Shown here: in pieces, positions 41,146 to 49,164 of the stretch
Position numbering within the stretch: the first letter of the stretch is position 1
How the letters are laid out: every line of letters starts with the position of its first letter
From: CADEFF01 sp964569315
Lineage (GTDB): Bacteria; Pseudomonadota; Alphaproteobacteria; Dongiales; Dongiaceae
DNA: 64,000 nucleotides
Assembly (NCBI GenBank): GCA_964569315.1
Contig: CAZMUZ010000001.1
Coordinates: 1-64,000, forward strand
Direction: 5' to 3'
The notes under the pieces: model-generated
The model's input: only the letters and a program-made list of their open reading frames with translations
Told to the model about the DNA's origin: nothing
Databases searched by the model: none
Program-made: the position numbers and the translations under genes

Positions 41146-42336
41146 ATGTCCCAGCGTTATTTCCCGATCGGCGAATATGAGGACCGTCGGGCCAAGGTCG
41201 AGAAGGAACTCGCCCGGCGCGGCTATACGGCGGCGGTGATCTGGGGTCGCGGCGGCGGATTCCACGAACGCGGCCAGGACACGCTCTACCTCACCAACTA
41301 CTACTCCGGCGCTTCCGGCCAGGAGCCGGACAATGCGCTGCTCAATGCGCGGTCCTTCTGCGCGCTCATCATGGAGGTGGGCAAGGAGCCCGAGCTCCAT
41401 ATCGACATGCCCGGCCGGCGGCCCGATCTCTACGCGATCGACCGCATCGAGGATCACTACGATCCGATCAAGGGCACGGCGGAAGCACTGAAGCGGCGCA
41501 AGATCGGCGGACGAGTCGCGCTCGTGGGCGGCGACGTTCTGCCCCACAAATATGCGAAGCAGCTCTTCGCCCAGACGCCCGGCATCGAATGGGTCGAGGA
41601 GGAGGATCTCGTCGCGGCCGTCCGCCGCATCAAGAGCCCGCGCGAGATCCAGTGCTATCGCGAGGGCGGCGAGGTGGCGACGCGGGCCATCACGGCCTTC
41701 ATGGAGAACCTCATCGCCGGCCAGCGCGAATGCGATGCGGCGGCGAAGGCGGCGATCGAGATCATGAAAAGCGGCGGCGGCTTCCTCATGCTGCCCTGCA
41801 ACCACGGCAAGACGCTGGATTACTGGCTGCGCCAGCCCTTGACCGGCTACAGCACCGACGCGCCGGAGAAGGGCGACATCGTGCGCGGCTGGCTCCTGGG
41901 ACCGGTCTATCAGGGCTATTACCTCGATCCCGGCCGGACGGCCGTCTGCGGCAGCAAGCCGAGCGCCGACCAGAAGTCCCTTATCGAGGCGACGGCGAAC
42001 ATCGTCGAGCAGGTCATCGCCGCAATAAAGCCGGGCGTGAAGGTCATGGATCTCGCGAGGATCGGCGAGCGCCTGACCAGGGAGGCCGGCGGCGGCAAGG
42101 ACCAGACCTCGACGCAATGGCCGCTCTACGGTCACTGCCTCGGCCTCTTCTGGGAGGACCCCTATATCGGCACCCAGATGTGCAAGGAGTCCGATACCGT
42201 CCAGCCGAACATGGTGTTCGGCGTCGAGGCCTTCCTCGGACGCGAGGGCGTCGGCGCGGCGGGTTTCGAGCAGAACCTGATCGTGACGGAGAAAGGCGCT
42301 GAAGTTATCACCAAGGCGCCGATGATCTGGTGGTGA
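41146..42336 (+). CDS. M24 family (creatinase/Xaa-Pro aminopeptidase-like) protein
   Basis: ATG 41146 has an excellent ribosome binding site (GGAGGAG) and gives 396 residues. An N-terminal creatinase-like domain is followed by the pita-bread domain. Of the five metal ligands of metallo-M24 enzymes, Asp261 (YYLDPGRT), His330 (YGHCLGLFWEDP), Glu361 (FGVEAFLG) and Glu375 (FEQNLIVTEKG) are visible. The first Asp is replaced by Leu250 (GWLLGPVYQGY). Members of this family may be aminopeptidases, creatinases or DMSP lyases (DddP). It is followed by acoA after 162 nt, so it may or may not share a promoter. Confidence 0.85.
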   Translation: MSQRYFPIGEYEDRRAKVEKELARRGYTAAVIWGRGGGFHERGQDTLYLTNYYSGASGQEPDNALLNARSFCALIMEVGKEPELHIDMPGRRPDLYAIDRIEDHYDPIKGTAEALKRRKIGGRVALVGGDVLPHKYAKQLFAQTPGIEWVEEEDLVAAVRRIKSPREIQCYREGGEVATRAITAFMENLIAGQRECDAAAKAAIEIMKSGGGFLMLPCNHGKTLDYWLRQPLTGYSTDAPEKGDIVRGWLLGPVYQGYYLDPGRTAVCGSKPSADQKSLIEATANIVEQVIAAIKPGVKVMDLARIGERLTREAGGGKDQTSTQWPLYGHCLGLFWEDPYIGTQMCKESDTVQPNMVFGVEAFLGREGVGAAGFEQNLIVTEKGAEVITKAPMIWW

Positions 42337-42498
42337 GACGGCGGCGTTCGACCCGTCCGCGGCGTCTTCCTACGCGCCCGCGGATGGGCAAACGCACCTA
42401 GACCGCGAGGCAAAAAAATCTCGCTGGACCGGGTTCCGAATATAAACATCGTGGCAAGGGGCGCCCGCCGGTCGCGCGCGTCTCTTGAGGGGGTGAGG

Positions 42499-43470
42499 AT
42501 GCAGCTCAGCCGAACCGCGTTGCTCGAAGCCTATCGCAAGATGCGGACGATCCGGACCTTCGAGGACAAGGTCCATGACCTGTTCGAGACCGGCGAGCTT
42601 CCCGGCTTCGTGCATCTCTACGCGGGCGAGGAAGCGTCCGCCGTCGGGGTCTGCGCGCATCTGGACGACGAGGACCGCATCGTCTCCACCCATCGCGGCC
42701 ACGGCCACTGCATCGCCAAGGGCTGCGACGTCGAAGGCATGATGCTGGAGCTCTTCGGGCGGCGCGACGGCGTCTGCGGCGGCAAGGGCGGCTCGATGCA
42801 TATCGCCGATCTCTCCAAGGGCATGATGGGGGCGAACGCGATCGTGGGCGGCGGCCCCCCGCTCGCCTGCGGGGCGGCGCTCGCGGCGAAGACGCTGAAG
42901 ACCGGCAAGGTCGCCGTGACCTTCACGGGCGACGGCGGCTCGAACCAGGGCACGACCTTCGAGAGCCTCAACCTCGCCTCGGTCTGGAAGCTGCCGCTGA
43001 TCTTCGTCTTCGAGAACAACGGCTATGCGGAATCGACCGGTTCCGGATGGTCCGTCGCGGGCGGCGACATCGTGCGCCGCGCGCCCGCTTTCGACATGCC
43101 GGGCGTCCAGGTGGACGGGTTCGACTTCTTCGCCGTCCACGAGGCGGCGGGCGAGGCGATCGAGCGGGCGCGCCGGGGCGAAGGGCCTACGCTGCTCGAG
43201 ATCAAGTTCGGTCGTTTCTACGGCCATCACGAGGGCGATGCGCAGACCTACCGCGCGAAGGGGGAGGTGGCGAAGCTGAAGGCGGAGAAGGATCCGCTCG
43301 CCGGTTTTCGCACGCGCGTCACGAGCGCGGCGCTGCTGACGGATGCCGATCTCGATGCGATCGATTCGGAGATCGAGACGCTGATCGAGGGTTCGGTGGC
43401 GCTCGCCCGCAAATCGCCGATGCCGGATCCGAAGGTCGATCTGCTGACCGACGTCTATATCCGCTATTGA
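42499..43470 (+). CDS. acoA: Acetoin dehydrogenase-type E1 alpha subunit (thiamine pyrophosphate-dependent)
   Basis: ATG 42499 follows a GAGGGGG ribosome binding site; 323 residues. It shows LYAGEEASAVGVCAHL, STHRGHGHCIAKG, GGKGGSMHIADL and the thiamine diphosphate motif GDGGSNQGTTFESLNLASVWKLPLIFVFENNGYA. Length and motifs fit AcoA rather than PdhA, but 2-oxoacid dehydrogenases cannot be excluded. E1 cleaves acetoin (or a related acyloin or oxo acid) and transfers the acyl group to the lipoyl domain. It precedes acoB by 17 nt. No AcoR regulator or dihydrolipoamide dehydrogenase gene is next to it. Confidence 0.88.
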   Translation: MQLSRTALLEAYRKMRTIRTFEDKVHDLFETGELPGFVHLYAGEEASAVGVCAHLDDEDRIVSTHRGHGHCIAKGCDVEGMMLELFGRRDGVCGGKGGSMHIADLSKGMMGANAIVGGGPPLACGAALAAKTLKTGKVAVTFTGDGGSNQGTTFESLNLASVWKLPLIFVFENNGYAESTGSGWSVAGGDIVRRAPAFDMPGVQVDGFDFFAVHEAAGEAIERARRGEGPTLLEIKFGRFYGHHEGDAQTYRAKGEVAKLKAEKDPLAGFRTRVTSAALLTDADLDAIDSEIETLIEGSVALARKSPMPDPKVDLLTDVYIRY

Positions 43471-43487
43471 CCGGGAGGGTGCTCTAG

Positions 43488-44498
43488 ATGGCGCGCATTC
43501 TGACCTACCGGGAGGCGCTGCGCGAAGCGCTGCGGCAGGTGCTCGAGGAAGACCCCACCGTCATCGTGATGGGCGAAGATATTGCCGGCGGCCTCGGTGC
43601 GCCGGGCGAGCTCGACGCCTGGGGCGGCGACATGGGCGTGACCAAGGGGCTCTTCGGCCAGTTCGGCCCGGAACGCATTCTCGACACGCCGATCAGCGAA
43701 TCCGCCTATATCGGCGCCGCGGTCGGGGCGGCGACCTGCGGGTTGCGGCCGATCGCCGAGCTCATGTTCGTCGATTTCATGGGCGTCTGCTTCGACCAGC
43801 TTCTGAACCAGGGCGCCAAGTTCCGCTATATGTTCGGCGGCAAGGCGAAGACCCCGGTCGTGATCCGCACCCAGTACGGCGCGGGCTACCGCACGGCGGC
43901 GCAGCATTCGCAGTCGCTCTATCCGCTCTTCGCCCATGTGCCGGGGCTCAAGGTCGTGATCCCGTCCACCGCCTACGACGCCAAGGGTCTCCTCATCAGT
44001 TCCGTGCGGGACGACGACCCCGTCGTCTTCTTCGAGCACAAGGTCCTCTATGACGAGGCGCGCGACCACGTGCCGGAAGCGCCCTATGCCATCCCCTTCG
44101 GCGAAGCGAACTTCGTGCGCGAGGGCGAGGACGTGACGATCGTGGCGATCGGCCGCATGGTGCATGTCGCCAAGCGCGCCGCCGACAAGCTCGCCCAGGA
44201 GAAGATCGAGGTCGAGCTCATCGATCCGCGCACCATTTCGCCGCTCGACGAGGATTCGATCCTCGAAAGCGTCGAGAAGACCGGCCGGCTCGTCGTGGTG
44301 GACGAGGCGCATCCGCGCTGCGGCATGGCGGCGGACATCGCGGCGCTCGTCGCCGACAAGGCCTTCAAGTCGCTGAAAGCGCCGGTGAAATGCGTGACCG
44401 CGCCGCACACGCCCGTGCCCTTCTCGCCGGTGCTGGAGGATGCCTTCATCCCGAGCGACACGGCGGTCGCCGCCGCCGCTCGCACCGTGATGGCCTGA
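43488..44498 (+). CDS. acoB: Acetoin dehydrogenase-type E1 beta subunit
   Basis: The 336-residue protein has the transketolase-like start TYREALREALRQVLEEDPTVIVMGEDIAGG, TPISESAYIGAAVGAATCGLRPIAELMFVDFMGVCFDQLLNQGAKFRYMFGG and the C-terminal domain with VEKTGRLVVVDEAHPRCGM. Glu in VMGEDI contacts the cofactor in the alpha2beta2 enzyme. Ribosome binding site GGGAGGGTG precedes the ATG. It forms the heterotetrameric E1 with the upstream gene product and is followed by acoC after 4 nt. Confidence 0.9.
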   Translation: MARILTYREALREALRQVLEEDPTVIVMGEDIAGGLGAPGELDAWGGDMGVTKGLFGQFGPERILDTPISESAYIGAAVGAATCGLRPIAELMFVDFMGVCFDQLLNQGAKFRYMFGGKAKTPVVIRTQYGAGYRTAAQHSQSLYPLFAHVPGLKVVIPSTAYDAKGLLISSVRDDDPVVFFEHKVLYDEARDHVPEAPYAIPFGEANFVREGEDVTIVAIGRMVHVAKRAADKLAQEKIEVELIDPRTISPLDEDSILESVEKTGRLVVVDEAHPRCGMAADIAALVADKAFKSLKAPVKCVTAPHTPVPFSPVLEDAFIPSDTAVAAAARTVMA

Positions 44499-44502
44499 TC
44501 CC

Positions 44503-45612
44503 ATGAGCGAGAAGATCGCCGCAATCGTCATGCCGAAATGGGGCATGGCGATGGAGGAAGGGACCGTCGTCGCCTGGCATGCGGAAGAAGGCGCCGTCGT
44601 GGCGGAAGGCCAGGAAGTGGTCGATGTCGAATCGCCGAAGATCGCCAATGCGATCGAGGCGAAACAGGGCGGGCTCTTGCGCCGCCGGGTCGCGACGCTG
44701 GGGGACGTGCTGCCGGTGGGCGGGCTGCTCGGCGTGATCGCCGACGCCGAGGTGCCGGAGGCGGATATCGACGCCTTCGTGGAGGGCTATGTCACGCCGG
44801 CGGGCGAAGGCGGCGGTGCCGCGGGCCCGAGCGTCGCCTCGATCGAGGCGGGCGGACTCCGCTTCGCCTATCTCGATCAGGGCTCCGGCGAGCCGCCGCT
44901 GGTGCTGATCCATGGCTTCGGCGGCGATCTCGGGAGCTGGATGTTCAACCAGCCGGCACTCGCCGAGACGCGGCGCGTCATCGCCATCGATCTGCCGGGC
45001 CATGGCGGCTCGCAGAAGGATGTGGGCGACGGGTCGGTTGCAAGCCTCGCCGCAGCGATCGGCGCTGCGATCGATGCGCTCGGCCTCGCCCGCTATCACC
45101 TCGCGGGCCATTCCCTCGGCGGCGCCGTGGCGCTCGCCATCGCCGGGGCGCGGCCGCAGCAGGTTGCCTCGCTCATCCTCGTGGCGAGCGCAGGGCTCGG
45201 GCCGGAGATCGATGGCGGCTTCATTGCGGAATTTGCGGCGGCCGAGCGGCGCAAGGAGATGACCGGCGTGGCGCAGATGCTGTTCGCCGATCCGGCGCTG
45301 GTGACGCGGAAGCTAGTCGAGGACATGCTGCGCATCAAGCGGATCGACGGGGTGACCGAGGCGATGCGCCGGATCGCTGCCCGCAGCTTCCCGAATGGGC
45401 GACAGGCCGAGGATACCGGCGGCAAGTTGCCAGATACGGTGCCGGTGCTGGTGATCTGGGGCGGCAAGGACCGCATTGTGCCGGCTTCCCATGCCGATAA
45501 GATTGCCGGGGCGCGGAAGGAGATCTTCCCCGCGGCGGGGCATATGGTGCATGCCGAAGCCTATGCGGAGGTGAACCGCCTGATCGGCGAGTTCTGCGCC
45601 GCGAACGGCTGA
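44503..45612 (+). CDS. acoC: AcoC: lipoyl domain fused to alpha/beta hydrolase-fold acyltransferase
   Basis: Residues 1-80 are a lipoyl domain with Lys46 (DVESPKIANAIEA). Residues 110-369 form an alpha/beta hydrolase domain: LVLIHGFGGDLGSW, AIDLPGHGGS, nucleophile Ser204 (AGHSLGGAVA), Asp323 (IWGGKDRIVP) and a His at 347-350 (GHMVHAE). This layout is that of AcoC, the unusual E2 of acetoin dehydrogenase, and not the CAT-type E2 of pyruvate dehydrogenase. It moves the acyl unit from E1 to CoA. It lies 4 nt after acoB and 45 nt before the fused dehydratase gene. Confidence 0.9.
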   Translation: MSEKIAAIVMPKWGMAMEEGTVVAWHAEEGAVVAEGQEVVDVESPKIANAIEAKQGGLLRRRVATLGDVLPVGGLLGVIADAEVPEADIDAFVEGYVTPAGEGGGAAGPSVASIEAGGLRFAYLDQGSGEPPLVLIHGFGGDLGSWMFNQPALAETRRVIAIDLPGHGGSQKDVGDGSVASLAAAIGAAIDALGLARYHLAGHSLGGAVALAIAGARPQQVASLILVASAGLGPEIDGGFIAEFAAAERRKEMTGVAQMLFADPALVTRKLVEDMLRIKRIDGVTEAMRRIAARSFPNGRQAEDTGGKLPDTVPVLVIWGGKDRIVPASHADKIAGARKEIFPAAGHMVHAEAYAEVNRLIGEFCAANG

Positions 45613-45657
45613 GGGGCGAAGCCGGCCCTCCGCATGGGAACCCGGGAGTTTGGCGGC

Positions 45658-47922
45658 ATGCGCGATCCGAGAAGCGTCAATCGATGGCGCCGCTTCGACC
45701 TCTGGGACGAGCGGCCGCTCCGGCTCGACAAATTCGCGATCGAGGATGCGGCGAACGGCTTCTCCGCCATGGCGGGGCCCGACGACCCCGTGCCGTCGCT
45801 GACCGTCGCGGACGGCCGCGTCGTCGAGATGGACGGCGTCGCCGCTGCCGATTTCGACATGCTCGATGCGTTCATCGCCAGCCATCATCTCGACCTTGCG
45901 GTGGCACCCGAGGCGATGGCGGTCGATTCCGCGGCCTTCGCCCGCGACCTCGTCGATATCGGCGTGCCACGCGCCAGGCTCGTCCGGCTCGCCCGCGGCA
46001 TGACGCCTGCGAAGCTCGCCGAGATCGTCGGCATGCTGAGCGCGGTCGAGATCACTTTCGCCCAGGCGAAGTTGCGGGCACGGCGCCAGCCGGGCAACCA
46101 GGCGCATGTGACCAACGCCAAGGATTGCCCGCTGCAGCTCGCCGCCGATTCGGCGATTGCCGCGCTGCTCGGCTTCAACGAGGTGGAGACCACGCTTCGC
46201 GTCGCGAAGAACTGCTGGGCGGCGGCGCTCGGCTGCGCGGTGGGCGCCGCGGTCGGCAGCGGCGACGCGCTCTTCCAATGCTCGATCGAGGAGGCCGAGG
46301 AGCTGCGCATCGGCATGGCGGGCTTCACCTCCTATGCCGAGACCGTGTCGGTCTATGGCACCGAGCAGAGCTTCGTCGATGGCGACGATACGCCCTGGTC
46401 GAAGGCGTTCCTGGTCGCGGCTTACGCCTCGCGCGGCATCAAGATGCGAACCACCTCGGGCGCGGGTTCCGAGCTGCTGATGGGCTTCCACAGCGGCAAA
46501 TCCATGCTCTATCTCGAGGCGCGCTGCCTCTGCGCCGAGCGCGGCATGGGGGTGCAGGGCGTGCAGAATGGCGGCATCGACGGCGCGCCGCTCGCCCATT
46601 CGGTGCCGGGCGGCGGGCGCGAGATCATCGGCGAGAACCTGCTCGCGGCCCTGCTCGATCTCGAATGCGCGTCGGGCAACGATGCGCGGATGAGCGAATC
46701 CGAGATTCGCGTCGGCGCCAAGATCATGCCGACCCTGATGGCTGGCACCGATCTCGTCACCTCCGGCTTCGGTGCCATCCAGCGCTACGACAATTCCTTC
46801 GGCGCCTCGCTCTATAACGGCGAGGAGATCGAGGATTTCCTGGCGTTGCAGCGGGACTACCTCGTCGAAGGCGGCCTGCGGTCGATCGAGCCGGGCGAGG
46901 CCTGGGCGGTGCGCGAGCGTGCGGTGGGTGCGATCTCGGCCGTGCTGGAGGAGCTGCAGCTCGCGAGCGTCGCGCCGATCATGCGGGAAAGCGTGGTCGC
47001 CGCCAGCGGCTCCGACGAGACCGAGACCTTCTCGCTGGGTGAGGTGGGCCGGATCAGCGATGCGATCAAGGATCGCGGCATCACCGGGATCGACGCGGTG
47101 AAGGCGCTGTTGCGGCGCGGCTTCGAGCCCGAGGCGCGCAATCTCTATGGCATGCTGAAGCGCCGCGTCTCGGGCGACTATCTCCAGACCGCCGCGACGA
47201 TCCGCAATGGCCGCGTCGTGAGCGCCGTCAACGATCCGAACGACTATCGCGGCCCCGGCACCGGCTATGTCATGTCGCCGGAGCGGCGCGCCGAGATCAG
47301 CCGCTTCCGGGACGCGGCCGGCCGAGCCGAGATCCTGGCGCAGGAAGGCGCGCTGCAGCGCGAGGAGCAGCGCCGCTATCGGCTGACGGAACGCGGTGCC
47401 GCCGCCGTCGGCAAGGATCTGCAGGAGGTCGTGATTGCCCTCAGTCCCGCCTGGAACCTCGCGCTCTTCAAGACGACGGCGAACCACCCGCTCTCTGCGG
47501 TGCTGCGCGCGTTGATGGAAGGGATCGAGGCTGGCGGGGGAAAGCCGCGGCTGGTGCGGGTCCGGCACAGCGCCGATACCTCTTTCCTGGCCTTGACCGC
47601 GGCGCGGCTCGCGGGCTCGGGCTTCGGGATCGGCATTCAGGCCAAAGGCACGGCCGTGCTGCATCAGCGGGACCGGCTGCCGCACATGAATCTCGAGCTC
47701 TTCTCCATGGCGCCCATGGTGACGCTCGACCAGTATCGGGCGCTCGGCCGCAATGCGGCGCGCTACGCCGCCGGCGAGCGGCCGGAGCCGGTGCGAGTGC
47801 CCTATGAGGGCGAATCGCTCGGCTCCCGCTTCTATGTGCGCACCGCCATCCTCTATGGCATCGAGACGGCCGCGATCGATCCCGAAGCGCCCCCGATCGA
47901 GCTCGAGGCGAGGTATCTGTGA
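45658..47922 (+). CDS. B12-dependent diol/glycerol dehydratase, large and medium subunits fused (PduC-PduD)
   Basis: ATG 45658 (GGGAG ribosome binding site; ATG 45634 is an alternative) gives 754 residues. Residues 1-545 match the diol dehydratase large subunit. All residues I recall as active-site in the Klebsiella enzyme occur at one constant offset: Gln148, His150 (QAHVTN), Glu177, Glu228 (YAETVSVYGTE), Gln303 (VQGVQNGG), Asp342 (LECASGND) and Ser369. Residues about 575-754 match the medium subunit, including SGSGFGIGIQAKGTAVLHQRDRLPHMNLELFSMAPM, the cobalamin-contacting part. The two are normally separate genes. The radical enzyme converts 1,2-diols or glycerol to aldehydes. It overlaps the small-subunit gene by 4 nt. 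No reactivase or shell protein gene is nearby. Confidence 0.9.
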   Translation: MRDPRSVNRWRRFDLWDERPLRLDKFAIEDAANGFSAMAGPDDPVPSLTVADGRVVEMDGVAAADFDMLDAFIASHHLDLAVAPEAMAVDSAAFARDLVDIGVPRARLVRLARGMTPAKLAEIVGMLSAVEITFAQAKLRARRQPGNQAHVTNAKDCPLQLAADSAIAALLGFNEVETTLRVAKNCWAAALGCAVGAAVGSGDALFQCSIEEAEELRIGMAGFTSYAETVSVYGTEQSFVDGDDTPWSKAFLVAAYASRGIKMRTTSGAGSELLMGFHSGKSMLYLEARCLCAERGMGVQGVQNGGIDGAPLAHSVPGGGREIIGENLLAALLDLECASGNDARMSESEIRVGAKIMPTLMAGTDLVTSGFGAIQRYDNSFGASLYNGEEIEDFLALQRDYLVEGGLRSIEPGEAWAVRERAVGAISAVLEELQLASVAPIMRESVVAASGSDETETFSLGEVGRISDAIKDRGITGIDAVKALLRRGFEPEARNLYGMLKRRVSGDYLQTAATIRNGRVVSAVNDPNDYRGPGTGYVMSPERRAEISRFRDAAGRAEILAQEGALQREEQRRYRLTERGAAAVGKDLQEVVIALSPAWNLALFKTTANHPLSAVLRALMEGIEAGGGKPRLVRVRHSADTSFLALTAARLAGSGFGIGIQAKGTAVLHQRDRLPHMNLELFSMAPMVTLDQYRALGRNAARYAAGERPEPVRVPYEGESLGSRFYVRTAILYGIETAAIDPEAPPIELEARYL

Positions 47923-48344
47923 CCGGCAAGAAGCTGGACGCGCTCTATCCGCTCGACGAGAAGCAGCCGGAGAAGCTTCTGAGCCGGAGCGGACGGCCCT
48001 TCGCGGCGCTCTCCTTCGAAGCGGTCGCAGACGGCACGCTCGACCAGAGCGAGTTCGCCATCACCGCGAAGGCGCTGCATCTGCAGGCGGAAGTGGCGCG
48101 GGCCGCGGGGCGGGAATCGGTCGCGCGCAATTTCGAGCGCGCCGCGGAGCTCGTGGGTATCCCGCAGGAGACCGTCATGGAGATCTATGAATGGCTCCGC
48201 CCCGGAAGACTGGCGAGCGAGGCGGCGCTGCGGGAGAAAGCCGACTTTCTCAGGCGCGAATACGGCGCCGAGCGGATCGCTTCGATGCTGGAAGAGGCCG
48301 CGACGGTCTATGAACGGCGCGGGCTCTTCCGCCCGCGCTACTGA
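47919..48344 (+). CDS. pduE: Diol/glycerol dehydratase small subunit (PduE-like)
   Basis: GTG 47919 overlaps the upstream stop. The 141-residue protein has the small-subunit pattern: YPLDEKQPEKLLSRSGRPFAALSFEAV, ITAKALHLQAEVARAAGRESVARNFERAAELVGIP, IYEWLRPGR and LEEAATVYERRGLF. It lacks the longer N-terminal extension of Klebsiella PduE that lowers solubility and targets enteric enzymes to microcompartments, in keeping with the absence of shell genes. It completes the dehydratase with the fused subunit and ends the operon; the TetR gene converges 36 nt later. Confidence 0.9.
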   Translation: MTGKKLDALYPLDEKQPEKLLSRSGRPFAALSFEAVADGTLDQSEFAITAKALHLQAEVARAAGRESVARNFERAAELVGIPQETVMEIYEWLRPGRLASEAALREKADFLRREYGAERIASMLEEAATVYERRGLFRPRY

Positions 48345-48380
48345 ACCGCCGATCCGCTCGATGGCGGGCTGGCCCGCTCC

Positions 48381-49037
48381 TCAGCCCTTGCCGGTCGAGG
48401 GCTTTGCGCCGCCGGAGCCGGGCGCGCCCAGCATGCGGTCGATGAAAGTGTGGCAGACCTTGACGGCGCGCGCCGGCGCATAGGATTTCGGATCGACGGC
48501 GAGCGACAGCCAGAGCCCGTCGAAGATCGCGAGCAGGCCGATCGCGGCATCCTCGGCATCGATCTCGATACCCTTCTCCTTCGCCGCCCGCGCGAAGAGG
48601 CGCGCGATCGTCTTGCGGTAGTTGCTGTTGTAGCGTCGGTTCACCACGCGGATCGGCTTGGAGTTCCGCGCCGCGTTCCAGAAGGCGAGATAGGCGGCGA
48701 GGATGCGCTTCTCGAACACCGGTGGCGTCATCAACGCCTCGGCCATGGCCTTCAGCCGGAGATCGGCGTCGCGTCCCGCAGCGCGCGCCTGGCGGCCGAC
48801 CTCCTCGGCCCAGTTCTCCGCCAGACGGCGATAGCTCTCGACCAGCAGGTGATCCTTGCTCTTGAAGTAGTGGCCGAGCAGTCCGCGCGAGACGCCGGCG
48901 GCCTCGGCGATGGTTTCGACCGTGGTCCCGGCCATGCCGTGATCGGCGATCGAGTTGAGCACGCCGCGGATCAGCGCCTCCCGGCGGAAGGCGCGGATCT
49001 CCGTCTGCCGCGCGGGGCGTTTCAGGCTGGCCGCCAT
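48381..49037 (-). CDS. TetR family regulator, BetI-like
   Basis: The 218-residue protein has an N-terminal helix-turn-helix (REALIRGVLNSIADHGMAGTTVETIAEAAGVSRGLLGHYFKSKDHLLVESYRRL). The ligand domain includes ILAAYLAFWNAARNSKPIRVVNRRYNSNYRKTI and GLLAIFDGLWLSLAVDP, close to BetI, the choline/betaine-responsive repressor. The ribosome binding site is GAGGAGAGG. It is the last gene of a minus-strand set containing a betaine-type importer and an amidohydrolase, 127 nt after the latter. Response to a quaternary ammonium or related compound is inferred from both sequence and context. Confidence 0.87.
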   Translation of the reverse strand: MAASLKRPARQTEIRAFRREALIRGVLNSIADHGMAGTTVETIAEAAGVSRGLLGHYFKSKDHLLVESYRRLAENWAEEVGRQARAAGRDADLRLKAMAEALMTPPVFEKRILAAYLAFWNAARNSKPIRVVNRRYNSNYRKTIARLFARAAKEKGIEIDAEDAAIGLLAIFDGLWLSLAVDPKSYAPARAVKVCHTFIDRMLGAPGSGGAKPSTGKG

Positions 49038-49164
49038 ATCCTCTCCTCGATCGCTCTCGCCGGAAGCTTAGCGAAGAAGCCGGCCCGCAAGAACCGGCTC
49101 CGCGCAAGTGCCGCAAGGTCCGTCCGTTGCGGCGTCCGCTATCTGCGGCGCCGATCCTGGGAGA

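Noticed and set aside
42424..42446. Sigma70 promoter CTGGAC/TATAAA before acoA
   Set aside because: The spacing between the boxes is only about 11 nt, too short for a normal promoter.
42337..42498. Cobalamin riboswitch upstream of acoA and the B12-dependent dehydratase
   Set aside because: I looked for the conserved B12 box and flanking stems in the 162-nt gap and found none.
42337..42498. Sigma54 (-24/-12) promoter for the aco genes
   Set aside because: TGGCA near 42453 lacks a GC at the required spacing, and no AcoR-type activator gene is nearby.
45313..47685. 790-codon minus-strand open frame opposite the dehydratase
   Set aside because: Same antisense effect; the dehydratase active-site residues are on the plus strand.
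48364..48377. Terminator between the dehydratase small subunit and TetR genes (GCGGGC/GCCCGC)
   Set aside because: The loop is only 2 nt and the stem short; it is not convincing as a terminator.
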